From Anaerolineae bacterium (GTDB lineage: Bacteria > Chloroflexota > Anaerolineae > Aggregatilineales > J027), in assembly GCA_019913005.1 (NCBI GenBank), contig JAIOHL010000124.1, forward strand, positions 254,227 through 318,226: DNA of 64,000 nucleotides, read 5' to 3'. Positions 18,040-27,754 of the stretch are shown piece after piece. Below the pieces are notes generated by a model. The model did not search any database. It had not been told where the DNA came from and saw only the letters and a list, made by a program, of their open reading frames with translations. Made by a program: the position numbers and the translations under genes. The stretch's first letter is position 1, and every line of letters starts with the position of its first letter.

Positions 18040-18156
18040 CTACTCTTAAATTTTTTGTCCAATTGAGGGAGCCTGATTGAAAGGAGGCGTTTGAACTTCG
18101 ACGATTTGACGTATCTCAACGCACTAAAGTTTGAAGTTTTAGGAGGAAAATTTTTT

Positions 18157-18615
18157 ATGAAAGTCTCAATTAAAGTCAACGGCACGCTGTACGAGCGTGA
18201 AGTTGAACCAAGAATGTTGCTTGTTCATTTTTTAAGGGAAGAACTTGGGCTAACAGGCACAAACGTTGGCTGTGATACCAGCCAATGTGGAGCCTGTAAT
18301 GTCCATCTGAATGGGCAGTTGGTGAAATCGTGTACCTGCCTTGCCGTGCAAGCCGATGGGGGCGAAGTCACCACCATTGAAGGACTAAAATCCAACGGGC
18401 ATCTCCATCCTATGCAAGAAGCCTTTTGGGAAAAGCATGGTCTACAATGTGGCTTTTGCACCCCCGGCATGATTATGACCTCTGTCGCCTTGCTGCAAAG
18501 CAACCCCCACCCCACCGACGAAGAAATCCGGCATGGACTGGAAGGCAACCTGTGTCGCTGCACCGGATACCAAAACATCGTGGCGGCTGTCAAAGCGGCT
18601 GCGGGAACAAAATAG
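18157..18615 (+). CDS. coxS: Molybdenum hydroxylase small [2Fe-2S] subunit
   Basis: This subunit passes electrons between the molybdenum and FAD subunits. The 152-residue protein has the plant-type cluster [14 protein letters not shown] with a fourth Cys in VKSCTCL, and the second cluster [11 protein letters not shown] with [18 protein letters not shown] lies ten bases before the ATG at 18157, so the in-frame upstream codon at 18091 is rejected. coxL follows after 12 bases. Confidence 0.93.
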   Translation: MKVSIKVNGTLYEREVEPRMLLVHFLREELGLTGTNVGCDTSQCGACNVHLNGQLVKSCTCLAVQADGGEVTTIEGLKSNGHLHPMQEAFWEKHGLQCGFCTPGMIMTSVALLQSNPHPTDEEIRHGLEGNLCRCTGYQNIVAAVKAAAGTK

Positions 18616-18627
18616 GAGGGTAGAGAC

Positions 18628-20997
18628 ATGGCTGCTGCCGAAAAAATTATTGGTTCAAGAATAAAACGTCGGGAAGACCCACGCCTGATTACAGGTGAAG
18701 CTAAATATTTAGAAGATATTCAATTACCGGGTCTGCTGCACGCCGCGATTTTGCGGAGTCCACACGCCCACGCCAAGATCAAAAGTATTGATACCTCCAA
18801 AGCCGCCAAACATCCCGGTGTCATTGCGGTCTATACAGGCAAAGATTTTGCTGATGTCAACCCGATGCCATGTGCGTGGCAGGCGGGCAAGGTCAAAAAC
18901 AATGTCAACACCCCGCGTGTGTTGGAAATTGATCGTGTGACCTTCACGGGTGCAGGTGTCGCGGTGGTCGTGGCGGAAGATCGTTACATGGCCCAAGATG
19001 CGCTCGAACTCATTCATGTGGATTATGAGGTGCTGCCAGCCGTGGTGGATGCCGAAAAAGCCACCAAAGCGGGTGCGCCCCAACTCCATGAAAACGCCCC
19101 CAACAATATCGCCCTTGAATGGACATGTGGCACTCAGGACACCACTGACCGCGCTTTGAAAGAAGCCGATGTTGTGGTCAAGCAGCGCATGATTAATCAA
19201 CGCCTTATTCCCACACCGATGGAAACACGCGGCTGCATCGCCCAATATCAGGCGGCGACGGAGGAATGGACGGTCTGGATGACCTCCCAAGCACCCCACG
19301 TCATGCGGCTCTTGATGACGGCCTTTGTGTTTGGCGTGCCGGAAACCAAGATGCGTGTGATTTCCCCGCAGATCGGCGGCGGATTTGGGGCCAAGATTTT
19401 CCTCTATCCCGAATACTGTTTGATGGCAGCCCTATCCCGCAAAATAGGCCGTCCGGTCAAGTGGATGGAAACTCGCAGCGAAAATTATATCGCTACCACG
19501 CATGGACGTGACCACATCACCGAAATCGAAGTCGGCGCAAAGCGAGACGGCACGATTACAGCACTGAAGGTCAATACCTATGCCAATCTCGGCGGGGTGC
19601 TTTCGACCATCGCTCCCGGCATCCCAACCACGCTATATGGGCGTATGCTGTCTGGTACGTATCGCATCCCGAATATTTTCTGTCATGTCTATGGGGTCTA
19701 TACCAACACAGGCATGGTGGACGCCTATCGTGGGGCAGGCCGACCCGAAGCGACGTATGTCATTGAACGGGCGGTGGATTTGGTGGCGCATGAGCTAGGT
19801 CTCGATCCAGTGGCTGTCCGCCGCAAGAATTTTATCCCACCGGAAGCCTTCCCCTATGACCCGGTGATTTTGAATGGGCTGAAATATGACAGTGGGCAGT
19901 ATGCAAAGGCGCTCGATTTGGCGCTCAAGATGCTCGGTTACGAAAATTTCCGCAAGGAACAAGCCGAAGCACGCAAACAAGGCCGGTATCTGGGAGTGGG
20001 CTTTTCCAGCTATGTTGAAATCTGCGGCGTGGCACCTTCGGCATGGATTGGCCTGCCCGGTGAAGGCTGGGGTGCTGGTCTATGGGAGAGCGCCAATGTC
20101 CGAGTCCACCTGACGGGCAAGGTCGTCGTCACCACCGGGTCGCAATCGCATGGGCAGGGCCATGAAACCAGCGTGGCGCAGGTCGTGGCAGGAGAATTGG
20201 GTATATCAGTGGATGATGTCATTGTCCAACACAGTGACACCCTCGGTACACCCTTTGGTTATGGGACATATGGCAGTCGCAGTACCGCCGTCGGTACAGT
20301 GGCGGTCTATAATTCGCTCCAAAAAATCAAAGAAAAGGCCAAACTGCTAGGGGCACATATGCTTGAAGCCGCGCCAGAAGACGTGGTGTTTGAGGATGGC
20401 AAGGTCTTTGTCAAAGGCTCGCCTGACCAATCCAAGACGATTCAGGAAATCGCAGGGGCAGCAGCATTGGCCTACAGTTTACCCCCCGGCATGGAACCGT
20501 TCCTCGACAACACCTCCTACTATGACCCACCCAATTGCACCTTCCCCTTTGGCACACACATCTGCGTGGTCGAAGTGGATAAAGAAACCGGCGAGGTCAA
20601 GATCAAGCGGTATATCGCTATTGACGACGTGGGCAAGGTTATCAATCCCATGATTGTTGAAGGGCAGGTACACGGCGGCATTGTGCAAGGCGTGGCCCAA
20701 GCGCTGTGGGAAGGGGCGGTCTATGATGACAATGGGCAACTGCTCACTGGGTCATTGATGGACTATGCGATTCCAAAAGCTGACTTTTTCCCCACCTTTG
20801 AGACAGACCGCACCGAGACTCCGACTCCGGTCAACCCACTTGGCGTCAAGGGGGCAGGTGAAACGGGCACGATTGCCTCAACCCCGGCTGTCGTCAACGC
20901 GATTGTGGATGCGCTCGCGCCATTTGGCGTCAAACACATAGATATGCCCGTCACACCGCCGAAAGTTTGGCGAATCTTACAAGGCAACGGAGGTTAA
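18628..20997 (+). CDS. coxL: Molybdenum hydroxylase large subunit, form II CoxL type
   Basis: The 789-residue subunit carries the molybdopterin cytosine dinucleotide site. The N-terminal IGSRIKRREDPRLITGEAKY, the QIGGGFGAKIFLYPEY motif near 250, GSQSHGQGHETSVAQV near 508 and the C-terminal GVKGAGETGTIAS motif with the catalytic Glu are all present. The active-site loop is AYRGAGR at 366-372, as in form II enzymes, rather than the AYxCSFR of form I CO dehydrogenases. The substrate is therefore unknown; a CO, purine, aldehyde or N-heterocycle hydroxylase are all possible. coxM begins three bases after its stop. Confidence 0.9.
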   Translation: MAAAEKIIGSRIKRREDPRLITGEAKYLEDIQLPGLLHAAILRSPHAHAKIKSIDTSKAAKHPGVIAVYTGKDFADVNPMPCAWQAGKVKNNVNTPRVLEIDRVTFTGAGVAVVVAEDRYMAQDALELIHVDYEVLPAVVDAEKATKAGAPQLHENAPNNIALEWTCGTQDTTDRALKEADVVVKQRMINQRLIPTPMETRGCIAQYQAATEEWTVWMTSQAPHVMRLLMTAFVFGVPETKMRVISPQIGGGFGAKIFLYPEYCLMAALSRKIGRPVKWMETRSENYIATTHGRDHITEIEVGAKRDGTITALKVNTYANLGGVLSTIAPGIPTTLYGRMLSGTYRIPNIFCHVYGVYTNTGMVDAYRGAGRPEATYVIERAVDLVAHELGLDPVAVRRKNFIPPEAFPYDPVILNGLKYDSGQYAKALDLALKMLGYENFRKEQAEARKQGRYLGVGFSSYVEICGVAPSAWIGLPGEGWGAGLWESANVRVHLTGKVVVTTGSQSHGQGHETSVAQVVAGELGISVDDVIVQHSDTLGTPFGYGTYGSRSTAVGTVAVYNSLQKIKEKAKLLGAHMLEAAPEDVVFEDGKVFVKGSPDQSKTIQEIAGAAALAYSLPPGMEPFLDNTSYYDPPNCTFPFGTHICVVEVDKETGEVKIKRYIAIDDVGKVINPMIVEGQVHGGIVQGVAQALWEGAVYDDNGQLLTGSLMDYAIPKADFFPTFETDRTETPTPVNPLGVKGAGETGTIASTPAVVNAIVDALAPFGVKHIDMPVTPPKVWRILQGNGG

Positions 20998-20999
20998 TC

Positions 21000-21848
21000 A
21001 TGTATCCTAGTAACTTCGACTATCAACGAGCCGCTTCCGTCGCCGATGCCATCCAAAAAGGGTCAAGCGATGGGGCGAAATTTTTGGCGGGTGGTCACAG
21101 CCTCCTGCCCGCACTCAAATTGCGTCTGAACGAGCCTGAGTCTTTGGTGGATATTGCTCGTTTGGACGCACTCAAGGGGATCAGCGTCACTGGGAGCAGT
21201 GTTAGAATCGGGGCACTTGCGACCCATGCCCAAATTGCTGGTTCTGCCGACGTGAAAAAACACGCTCCGGCATTGGCAAGTGCTTGCGGTCAGGTCGGTG
21301 ATCCAGCCGTGCGTAACCGGGGCACATTGGGTGGCAATCTCGCCCATACTGACCCTGCTTCCGACCCACCAACGGTTGTATTGGCCCTCGGTGGCAAGCT
21401 CCATCTACAGGGATCAGGTGGAAATCGTGTCGTCGCAGCAGAGGATTTTTTCCTAGACCTATTCACCACCGATTTACACCCCGGTGAACTCATTACCGCC
21501 GTTGAAATTCCGAGCATCGGTCAGGCCAAAAGTGCCTATGCAAAAATGGCCCATCCCGCCTCACGATATGCGGTAGTGGGGGTGTGTGTGGTACTAGAAG
21601 TTAGCGGTGGAAAATGCAGCAAGGCCCGTGTCGCGGTGGGTGGGGCAACCCCTAAAGCCACCCTCTCCGCTGCTGCCGCCAATGCCCTAGTCGGTTCATC
21701 GCTGGATACTGCCGCTCTTGACGCCGCCGCGCAAGCCCTATCCGCTGATTTAAGCGATGTAATGGGTGATGTCTATGCGCCGGAAGATTACCGCCGTGCG
21801 ATGGCCGGAGTCTATCTGAAACGGGCTGTCCGTGCTGCAATGGGGTAA
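21000..21848 (+). CDS. coxM: Molybdenum hydroxylase FAD-binding medium subunit
   Basis: CoxM binds FAD and hands electrons to the acceptor. The 282-residue protein has the FAD loops AKFLAGGHSLLPALKLRL near 29-46 and VRNRGTLGGNLAHTDPASDP near 103, with the IRIGALATHAQI-like segment RIGALATHAQIAG. An ATG at 21000 with GGAGG upstream is preferred over a codon at 20967 that lies inside coxL. A terminator follows before coxD. Confidence 0.92.
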   Translation: MYPSNFDYQRAASVADAIQKGSSDGAKFLAGGHSLLPALKLRLNEPESLVDIARLDALKGISVTGSSVRIGALATHAQIAGSADVKKHAPALASACGQVGDPAVRNRGTLGGNLAHTDPASDPPTVVLALGGKLHLQGSGGNRVVAAEDFFLDLFTTDLHPGELITAVEIPSIGQAKSAYAKMAHPASRYAVVGVCVVLEVSGGKCSKARVAVGGATPKATLSAAAANALVGSSLDTAALDAAAQALSADLSDVMGDVYAPEDYRRAMAGVYLKRAVRAAMG

Positions 21849-21879
21849 AATGGGTTCGACGCTTCTATAGGATTTTCTA

Positions 21880-21905
21880 GGGGCGATCTTGGTATCGCCC
21901 TTTTT
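21880..21905 (+). terminator. Terminator between coxM and coxD
   Basis: GGGCGAT at 21881-21887 and ATCGCCC at 21894-21900 make a perfect 7-bp stem with a 6-base loop, followed by TTTTT. It would separate structural genes from the maturation genes. Confidence 0.75.
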
Positions 21906-21922
21906 CTCAAAAAGGTACCGGT

Positions 21923-22828
21923 ATGTTCCAAAATATTGATGCTGTGCAATCCGCCCTCGAGTCTCAAAATTATATTGCCGAGCGCGGACTGGTCACGGCG
22001 ATTTATTTAGCTATGCGTTTAAATAAGCCGCTTTTTTTGGAGGGGGAAGCAGGTGTTGGCAAGACTGAAATCGCCAAAGTGCTTGCCAAGATTTTAGATA
22101 CCGACCTCATCCGCCTGCAATGTTATGAGGGTCTCAATGTCAACACGGCCCTGTATGAGTGGAATTATGCCCACCAACTGCTCTATCTACGCTTGTTAGA
22201 GGCCAGCGGCGCGACCCGTGAAGAAATGCGGGCCGGGTTATTCACGCCTGAATTTTTGCAGGCCCGTCCGCTGCTGCAAGCCCTTGAAATGAGCGCCAAT
22301 GGCCGCCCACCCGTCTTGCTGATAGATGAAATTGACCGGGCCGACGAAGAATTTGAAGCCTTTTTGCTAGAACTGCTCTCGGATTTTCAAGTCACCATTC
22401 CCGAACTGGGCACGATTCAAGCGCCTGTGCCCCCTGTAGTGGTCGTCACTTCCAACCGCACCCGCGAAATTCATGATGCCCTGAAACGCCGCTGTCTGTA
22501 TTATTGGATTGATTACCCCAACTTTCAAAAAGAACTGGCGATTGTGCGAGCCAAAGCGCCAGAAGCCGAAGCAAATCTTGCTAAACAGGTGACGGCCTTT
22601 ATTCAAGAACTACGTCGTATGGAATTGTTTAAAGCGCCGGGGGTGGCGGAAACACTTGATTGGACAATGGCGCTCATCGCACTAGACCAGCAAACGCTCT
22701 CACCGGAAATTATTGAGCAGACAGCAGGGGTGATCCTGAAATATCAAGAAGATGTGCAAATGCTGACCGGGGAGGCTCTGCAATCCGCGCTTGACCGTGC
22801 CCGAATGCAAATGACGGCGCAAATGTAA
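21923..22828 (+). CDS. coxD: MoxR-family AAA+ ATPase (CoxD-like)
   Basis: CoxD partners with CoxE to mature the molybdenum-sulfur centre in carbon monoxide dehydrogenase clusters. The 301-residue protein has Walker A EGEAGVGKTEIAKVLA near 38-53, Walker B VLLIDEIDRADEEFEAF near 130, sensor 1 VVVTSNRTREIHDALKRRC, and the MoxR lid domain. It starts 75 bases after coxM, downstream of a terminator, and is followed by coxE after 11 bases. Confidence 0.9.
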   Translation: MFQNIDAVQSALESQNYIAERGLVTAIYLAMRLNKPLFLEGEAGVGKTEIAKVLAKILDTDLIRLQCYEGLNVNTALYEWNYAHQLLYLRLLEASGATREEMRAGLFTPEFLQARPLLQALEMSANGRPPVLLIDEIDRADEEFEAFLLELLSDFQVTIPELGTIQAPVPPVVVVTSNRTREIHDALKRRCLYYWIDYPNFQKELAIVRAKAPEAEANLAKQVTAFIQELRRMELFKAPGVAETLDWTMALIALDQQTLSPEIIEQTAGVILKYQEDVQMLTGEALQSALDRARMQMTAQM

Positions 22829-22839
22829 ACGAGGCAGTG

Positions 22840-24075
22840 ATGAATAATAGTGCGCGGTGGGGCAGATATTTAGGGCCAGCCGATATACCCTATCATGGCG
22901 GCAAATTCCTGCAAAATCTGCTGCTGTTTGGGCGATTATGTAAGGCACTGGGCATGGATGTCACCCCCAACTGCATGATGGATGTTTCTCACGCGCTGCA
23001 ATTGGTAGATTTGGGCCGGCAGGAAGATGTCTACCATGCCTGCCGCGCTCTCATGGTGACACGCCAGCGCGATTTGGAATTATTTGACCAAGCCTTCCAT
23101 ATTTTCTGGCAGACTCCGGTTGAAGATTGGGCCACGATGGAACTTAAATCCCCCGGCAGACGAGTACAGCGACAGCAGCACAACCCAACCTTTGGCAGCG
23201 CCCCTTCGACCACCAAAAATGGTCAGGCAACCAGTGAAACCGAGACGATTACCTTTGTCCCGACCTACAGCAACTATGAAACCCTGCGTACCAAAAATTT
23301 TGCCGAGATGACGGGTGAAGAAATCCTTGCCGCCAAACGCATTATGGAACGACTGGCATGGTCGCTGGGGATGCGCCAAACACGCCGATTTCACCCCGGC
23401 AGCGGCGACCAACTGGATTTGCGCCATCTGTTCCGCGAAAACATGCGTTATGCGGGCGAATTGATTAATCTGCCGACCCGTGTGCCAGCTTTTAAACCGC
23501 GTCCATTGGTCATGATCTGCGACATCAGCGGCAGCATGGAACGTTATACCCGCCTGCTACTGCACTTTGTCCACACCCTATCGCAGAGCATCTATCAAGT
23601 CGAATCGTTTGTGTTTAGCACCCGTCTCAGCCGCATTACCCGCATTATTCGACGCAAGGCGGTAGATCGTGCGCTGGCTGAAGTCGGGCTGACGGTCAAA
23701 GATTGGGGCGGGGGTACAAAAATTGGCGAAGCGCTGCATACCTTTAATTATCAATGGGCACGGCGTGTCTTGGGGCGGGGCGCGGTGGTACTGCTCATTA
23801 CCGATGGGTGGGATCGTGGCGACCCGGAACTATTGCAGAATGAAATTGAACGGCTGCAACGCAACTGTCACCGTTTAATTTGGCTCAATCCGCTGCTCGG
23901 TTCGCCCGATTACGAACCCCTGACACGCGGCGCTCAGGCGATGCTGCCCTATGTGGATGATTTTTTGCCTGTGCATAATCTCGCCAGTCTCGAAAATTTG
24001 GCAAAAGAATTGTGGAAGGTCAATTGGCACCGTCCAACCCGCGTAAGACATGCCCATCTCATCAATTCAAAATAA
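22840..24075 (+). CDS. coxE: VWA-domain protein (CoxE-like)
   Basis: CoxE proteins carry a von Willebrand A domain and work with the MoxR ATPase. The 411-residue protein starts with the family region YHGGKFLQNLLLFGRLCKAL. The MIDAS motif is VMICDISGSMERY with D228-x-S-x-S, and the conserved Thr/Asp appear in DWGGGTKIGEAL and LLITDGWDRGD. An adjacent upstream GTG is a less likely start. coxF follows after 30 bases. Confidence 0.9.
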   Translation: MNNSARWGRYLGPADIPYHGGKFLQNLLLFGRLCKALGMDVTPNCMMDVSHALQLVDLGRQEDVYHACRALMVTRQRDLELFDQAFHIFWQTPVEDWATMELKSPGRRVQRQQHNPTFGSAPSTTKNGQATSETETITFVPTYSNYETLRTKNFAEMTGEEILAAKRIMERLAWSLGMRQTRRFHPGSGDQLDLRHLFRENMRYAGELINLPTRVPAFKPRPLVMICDISGSMERYTRLLLHFVHTLSQSIYQVESFVFSTRLSRITRIIRRKAVDRALAEVGLTVKDWGGGTKIGEALHTFNYQWARRVLGRGAVVLLITDGWDRGDPELLQNEIERLQRNCHRLIWLNPLLGSPDYEPLTRGAQAMLPYVDDFLPVHNLASLENLAKELWKVNWHRPTRVRHAHLINSK

Positions 24076-24105
24076 CAAATTTGGCTTATTGGTGGTAAAA
24101 AACTC

Positions 24106-25137
24106 ATGTTAGATATTCTGGATACGGTACAAAATTGGTTGAACGAAAAACACCCCATCGCGCTTGCCACCGTTGTCAATACATGGGGATCATCTCCACG
24201 TCCTGCTGGCTCAAAAATGGTCGTCACGGCTGATATGGTAATAATTGGCTCGGTCAGCGCAGGGTGTGTTGAAAATGCTGTCATCCAAGAGGCACTCGAC
24301 AGCCTGCAAGATCGCAAACCCCGTCTGTTACACTATGGGGTCAGCGATGACACCGCATGGGATGTCGGTTTGACCTGTGGCGGCAAGATTTCGATTTATG
24401 TCGAGCCGCTGGATACCCCCGTTTGGCAGATCGCCGCCGACCTTGTGCGCCAAGACACCCCCCATGCCGCTGTCACCCTCCTAGAGGGCGATTTGGCGGG
24501 GCAAAAGATGTTGGTCGGTTCAGATGGTGCGGTTTTATATGCCAGTGCTGGCCTCGCCTCAAATCAAACTGCCATTCTCGCCGATGCTGCCCATCAAAGC
24601 CTAAAAACGGGTCAAACCAAATCCTGTACCATCGCCGAATTTAACGTTTTGATTGAGGTAAATGTGCCACGCCCCCACCTGATTATTGTCGGGGGGGCAC
24701 ATGTGGCAATGGCGCTGCAAAAATTTGCTCAACAATTGGGATTTCAGGTCATGCTGGTTGATCCACGCAAAGCCTTTGCCACGCCCGAACGCTTCCCAGA
24801 TGTCGCCCAAATATTGCACACCTATCCCGATAAGGCCCTGCCCCAAATTGGCCTGACCGCCGAAACCTATCTAGCCGTCCTGACGCATGACCCCAAGATT
24901 GATGACCCCGCCCTTATAACAGCCCTACCCGCTGGTGTGCGTTATGTTGGGGTTCTCAGCAGCCGTCGCACGCATGAAAAGCGCCTTGAGCGTCTCACTG
25001 CACAGGGAGTGGATACCAGCCTATTCGACCAAATTTATACCCCCATTGGGCTTAATATCGGAGCGAAGACCCCCGAAGAAATCGCCTTGTCCATCATGGC
25101 GGAAATAATTGCGGTCAAGAATGGGGTGGCCCAATGA
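24106..25137 (+). CDS. xdhC: XdhC/CoxF maturation factor
   Basis: XdhC/CoxF proteins bind and sulfurate the molybdenum cofactor for insertion in the large subunit. The 343-residue protein has an N-terminal XdhC-CoxF domain (ATVVNTWGSSPRPAGSKMVV, GSVSAGCVENAVIQEAL) and a C-terminal Rossmann part (LIIVGGAHVAMALQKFAQQL, MLVDPRKAFATPERF). Its stop overlaps the next gene by four bases. A dedicated maturation factor confirms the molybdenum enzyme prediction. Confidence 0.92.
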   Translation: MLDILDTVQNWLNEKHPIALATVVNTWGSSPRPAGSKMVVTADMVIIGSVSAGCVENAVIQEALDSLQDRKPRLLHYGVSDDTAWDVGLTCGGKISIYVEPLDTPVWQIAADLVRQDTPHAAVTLLEGDLAGQKMLVGSDGAVLYASAGLASNQTAILADAAHQSLKTGQTKSCTIAEFNVLIEVNVPRPHLIIVGGAHVAMALQKFAQQLGFQVMLVDPRKAFATPERFPDVAQILHTYPDKALPQIGLTAETYLAVLTHDPKIDDPALITALPAGVRYVGVLSSRRTHEKRLERLTAQGVDTSLFDQIYTPIGLNIGAKTPEEIALSIMAEIIAVKNGVAQ

Positions 25138-26153
25138 AATTTGGCCCAGTCCCCATTGAGGAGGCGGTTGGCAAGATTCTAGCGCATAATCTAATTGGGC
25201 AGGATGGCAAGAAACTACTCGGCAAAGGGCATCGTTTAACCGGCGATGATGCTGAACTCCTCCACACCAATGGTTATTCAAGTGTGGTGGTTGCCGCCCT
25301 CGACCCTACAGATTTAGGCGAAAATGAAGCCGCTCGTCGCGTCGGGATGGCGATTGCCGGGCCAAATGTGCGGGTGGTCGCTCCCGGTGTGGGTCGGGCT
25401 AATTTGTCAGCCGAGGTGGACGGGCCACTTTATGTCAATGTGCCATTATTACGCCGTCTCAACAGCATTGATGAGGGGATCACCATTGCTACCCTGCGTG
25501 AACACACCCCTGTTAAAACCCGCACTTTGATTACCCTCGTCAAAATTATCCCCTTTGGGATTCCCGCCGCACGAGTTGAAGATGTGGAGGCCATCACCCG
25601 TGAATTTGGCCCGGTGGTGTCGGTGCGACCTCTCAAACCAGCAGCCGTTTCGCTCATTATCTCCGGCCCGGAACGCGCTCGTGAACGCTTATTAGGGGAC
25701 TTTACGTCGCCCGTTGAACAGCGGATTCAGGCACTGGGCAGTTCTCTTAAATCAGTCAGTTTTGTCCCACACACCGCCGAGGAGATTGTGCAAGCCCTAT
25801 GTGATCAACAAGCCGCCGAGTCGGGTTTGATTATTCTTGCGGGCATTTCGGCCATCATTGACCGGGATGATGTTGTCCCAACGGCATTACGGCAAGCAGG
25901 GGGCAGCGTCAGCCATTTTGGTGCGCCCGTTGACCCCGGCAGTCTATTGATGTTGGGTTATTTGGGCAACATCCCCGTGATTGGTGCTCCCGGCTGCATC
26001 AAATCGTACAAAACCAACATCATTGATTGGATCTTGCCGCGCTTGTTGGCAGGCGAACGACTCACTCATGCCGACTTGATTGAGATGGGGCATGGCGGCC
26101 TGCTAGATGACATCCATGAGCGCCCCATGCCCCGCGAAAATACCGAAGATTAG
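25134..26153 (+). CDS. Molybdopterin-binding MoeA/MogA-fold protein
   Basis: The 339-residue protein opens with the sequence of cox-cluster molybdopterin-binding proteins (FGPVPIEEAVGKILAHNL, GKGHRLTGDDAELLHTNGY) and contains the MoCF-like fold with ILAGISAIIDRDDVVPTAL and HFGAPVDPGSLLMLGYLG, including the GxxGC segment VIGAPGCIKSYKTN. In many clusters of this type it handles Moco modification or cytidylyl transfer. It overlaps xdhC (ATGA). No MobA-type cytidylyltransferase domain follows here, so that function may lie elsewhere. Confidence 0.8.
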   Translation: MKFGPVPIEEAVGKILAHNLIGQDGKKLLGKGHRLTGDDAELLHTNGYSSVVVAALDPTDLGENEAARRVGMAIAGPNVRVVAPGVGRANLSAEVDGPLYVNVPLLRRLNSIDEGITIATLREHTPVKTRTLITLVKIIPFGIPAARVEDVEAITREFGPVVSVRPLKPAAVSLIISGPERARERLLGDFTSPVEQRIQALGSSLKSVSFVPHTAEEIVQALCDQQAAESGLIILAGISAIIDRDDVVPTALRQAGGSVSHFGAPVDPGSLLMLGYLGNIPVIGAPGCIKSYKTNIIDWILPRLLAGERLTHADLIEMGHGGLLDDIHERPMPRENTED

Positions 26154-26977
26154 GCTGATGCTTGGGGACGCCGATTTTGTTCCAACCAGCGCACCCCAAA
26201 ATCCACCACCCCGCGCTGCGAAATCAAACGGGCTTCGGCTTGGCCCACTTTGCTGGGGATATACCCGATGCCGGCTTCATAATCCGCTCCGCACTGCTCG
26301 AAATCATCAGCATCATAGGCCAGCATGTCATACGCCACCCATCGGCGTTCACCATTAACCAGAATCGCGCTACCCTGTTTTTCTAGCGCCTTGCCGAAAT
26401 AATCGCCGCGGTGTTCGGCGAGATGGAGCGAGGTGTTATTGCCATGAACTACCCCCAATAACAACACCTGACCATCCAGATCGTAGATCCGCGCTAGAGG
26501 AGATCGCTCGCCAAACTGGGCATCTAGTTGATGTTCAGCGGTAATCCATTCGGCATGTTGACCCCACGCCGCAAACGAACCCACCGGATGATAGCTCCGC
26601 GCCACGCCGGGCCAGCGTCGAAAGGTCTCGGCAATAATCCCCATTTGACGGGTGGGGGTAACGGCTGGGTCAAAAGCGGGCCATTCATCATAAACGATTT
26701 GCCACCAGCCCTGCGGAATAGGCGGGTTTTGCCAGTGGGCTGGGTCGCTGTTATCTGAGGAGTGGCTTGGCATCACCAATGTCCCCGCTGGCGTCAATAC
26801 GTCCATGATGGCCTGAATCACAGGAATAGGCCCGCCTACCGTCCAGCCGAGTTTGCTCATGGCGGAGTGCATAATAATCACCATCCCCGGTTGGATACCA
26901 AGTTGCTCAAAATCACGGCGCAGGGTGGCACGGGTATTGGGGGTTGGGGTTTGCTTTACAACAATGCCTTCATTCAT
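26150..26977 (-). CDS. AAC(3)-family acetyltransferase-like protein
   Basis: The fold is that of aminoglycoside N3-acetyltransferases, which use acetyl-CoA. The 275-residue protein has the family motif IIMHSAMSKLGWTVGGPIPV near 30-50, DVLTPAGTLVMPSHS, and the HLAEHRGDY segment near 215. Members also include enzymes acting on other amines, so the substrate is not known. The ATG at 26977 has GAGG six bases away and gives the normal family length; a longer frame would run into rplI. It converges with the molybdopterin-binding gene, overlapping it by four bases. Confidence 0.8.
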   Translation of the reverse strand: MNEGIVVKQTPTPNTRATLRRDFEQLGIQPGMVIIMHSAMSKLGWTVGGPIPVIQAIMDVLTPAGTLVMPSHSSDNSDPAHWQNPPIPQGWWQIVYDEWPAFDPAVTPTRQMGIIAETFRRWPGVARSYHPVGSFAAWGQHAEWITAEHQLDAQFGERSPLARIYDLDGQVLLLGVVHGNNTSLHLAEHRGDYFGKALEKQGSAILVNGERRWVAYDMLAYDADDFEQCGADYEAGIGYIPSKVGQAEARLISQRGVVDFGVRWLEQNRRPQASA

Positions 26978-27144
26978 AAAATGCCTCATTTTTGGCGATA
27001 GAGAAATCGGGTCCGTCAACCGCTGTAAGTCTAACAGAAGATAGGTGTTAGAAAACTGTGGGGTTGTGGTCTGGTATTCATTGAGTCTTTCTGGTAAGAT
27101 AACGCCCACCAATTTCAGAAATGGCTTGACAAGGGCTTGTAACA

Positions 27145-27708
27145 ATGAAAGTTATTCTCACTGAATATGTCTATATGCACGGCGTTGCGGGCGACGTGGT
27201 TGAAGTAGCTGATGGTTTTGCACGCAATTTCCTTATTCCACGTGGCAAAGCTGAAAAAGCCACCCCCGCCGCGCTCAAAAAACACCAGCAATTGATGGAA
27301 CTGTCGGTTCAGCGTCGTAAAGAACTGAATTCACGGCTGGTCGAAGTCGCCCAGAAAATTGATGGGGTGGAACTCGTTTTTGGTCGCAAGGCTGGACGTA
27401 ATAATAAACTTTATGGTTCCGTTACGACGGTAGATATTGCCAAAGCGCTGTTAGACAAAACTGGCATTGATATTGACCGCCGCCGCATCAGTGACCGCAC
27501 TCTGCGCGAAATCGGCAAGTTCGAAGTTCCGGTTCGTATGGGCAGCGATCTGGCCCCCAATGTTCACATCGTCATTCTGCGGGAAGAAGATGTTGAAAAA
27601 TATCTAGCGGGTCAACAGGTGGATGTGCCAGTCCATACGGCGGAAGAATACATCGAAGTTGAAGAGGCTGTTGAAGAAGAAGCAGTGGCTGAAGAAGCGG
27701 CGGAATAA
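27145..27708 (+). CDS. rplI: Ribosomal protein bL9
   Basis: bL9 binds 23S rRNA at the base of the L1 stalk and helps frame maintenance. The protein has the N-terminal domain MKVILTEYVYMHGVAGDVVE and the motif VADGFARNFLIPRGKAEKAT, a central helix and the C-terminal domain with VTTVDIAKALLDKTGIDIDR. At 187 residues it exceeds the usual ~150 because of a Glu/Ala-rich acidic tail from about 165 (EEAVEEEAVAEEAAE). rpsF, ssb and rpsR, frequent neighbours, are absent. Confidence 0.95.
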   Translation: MKVILTEYVYMHGVAGDVVEVADGFARNFLIPRGKAEKATPAALKKHQQLMELSVQRRKELNSRLVEVAQKIDGVELVFGRKAGRNNKLYGSVTTVDIAKALLDKTGIDIDRRRISDRTLREIGKFEVPVRMGSDLAPNVHIVILREEDVEKYLAGQQVDVPVHTAEEYIEVEEAVEEEAVAEEAAE

Positions 27709-27754
27709 TTCTGCGGCGCATCCGACCTCGGAATAAACGATAGAGAACAACTCA

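Noticed and set aside
18628..20997. Call as genuine (form I) CO dehydrogenase
   Set aside because: The active-site loop is AYRGAGR, not AYxCSFR.
26150..26977. Claim of aminoglycoside resistance
   Set aside because: Family membership alone does not show it; chromosomal members of this family often act on other substrates.
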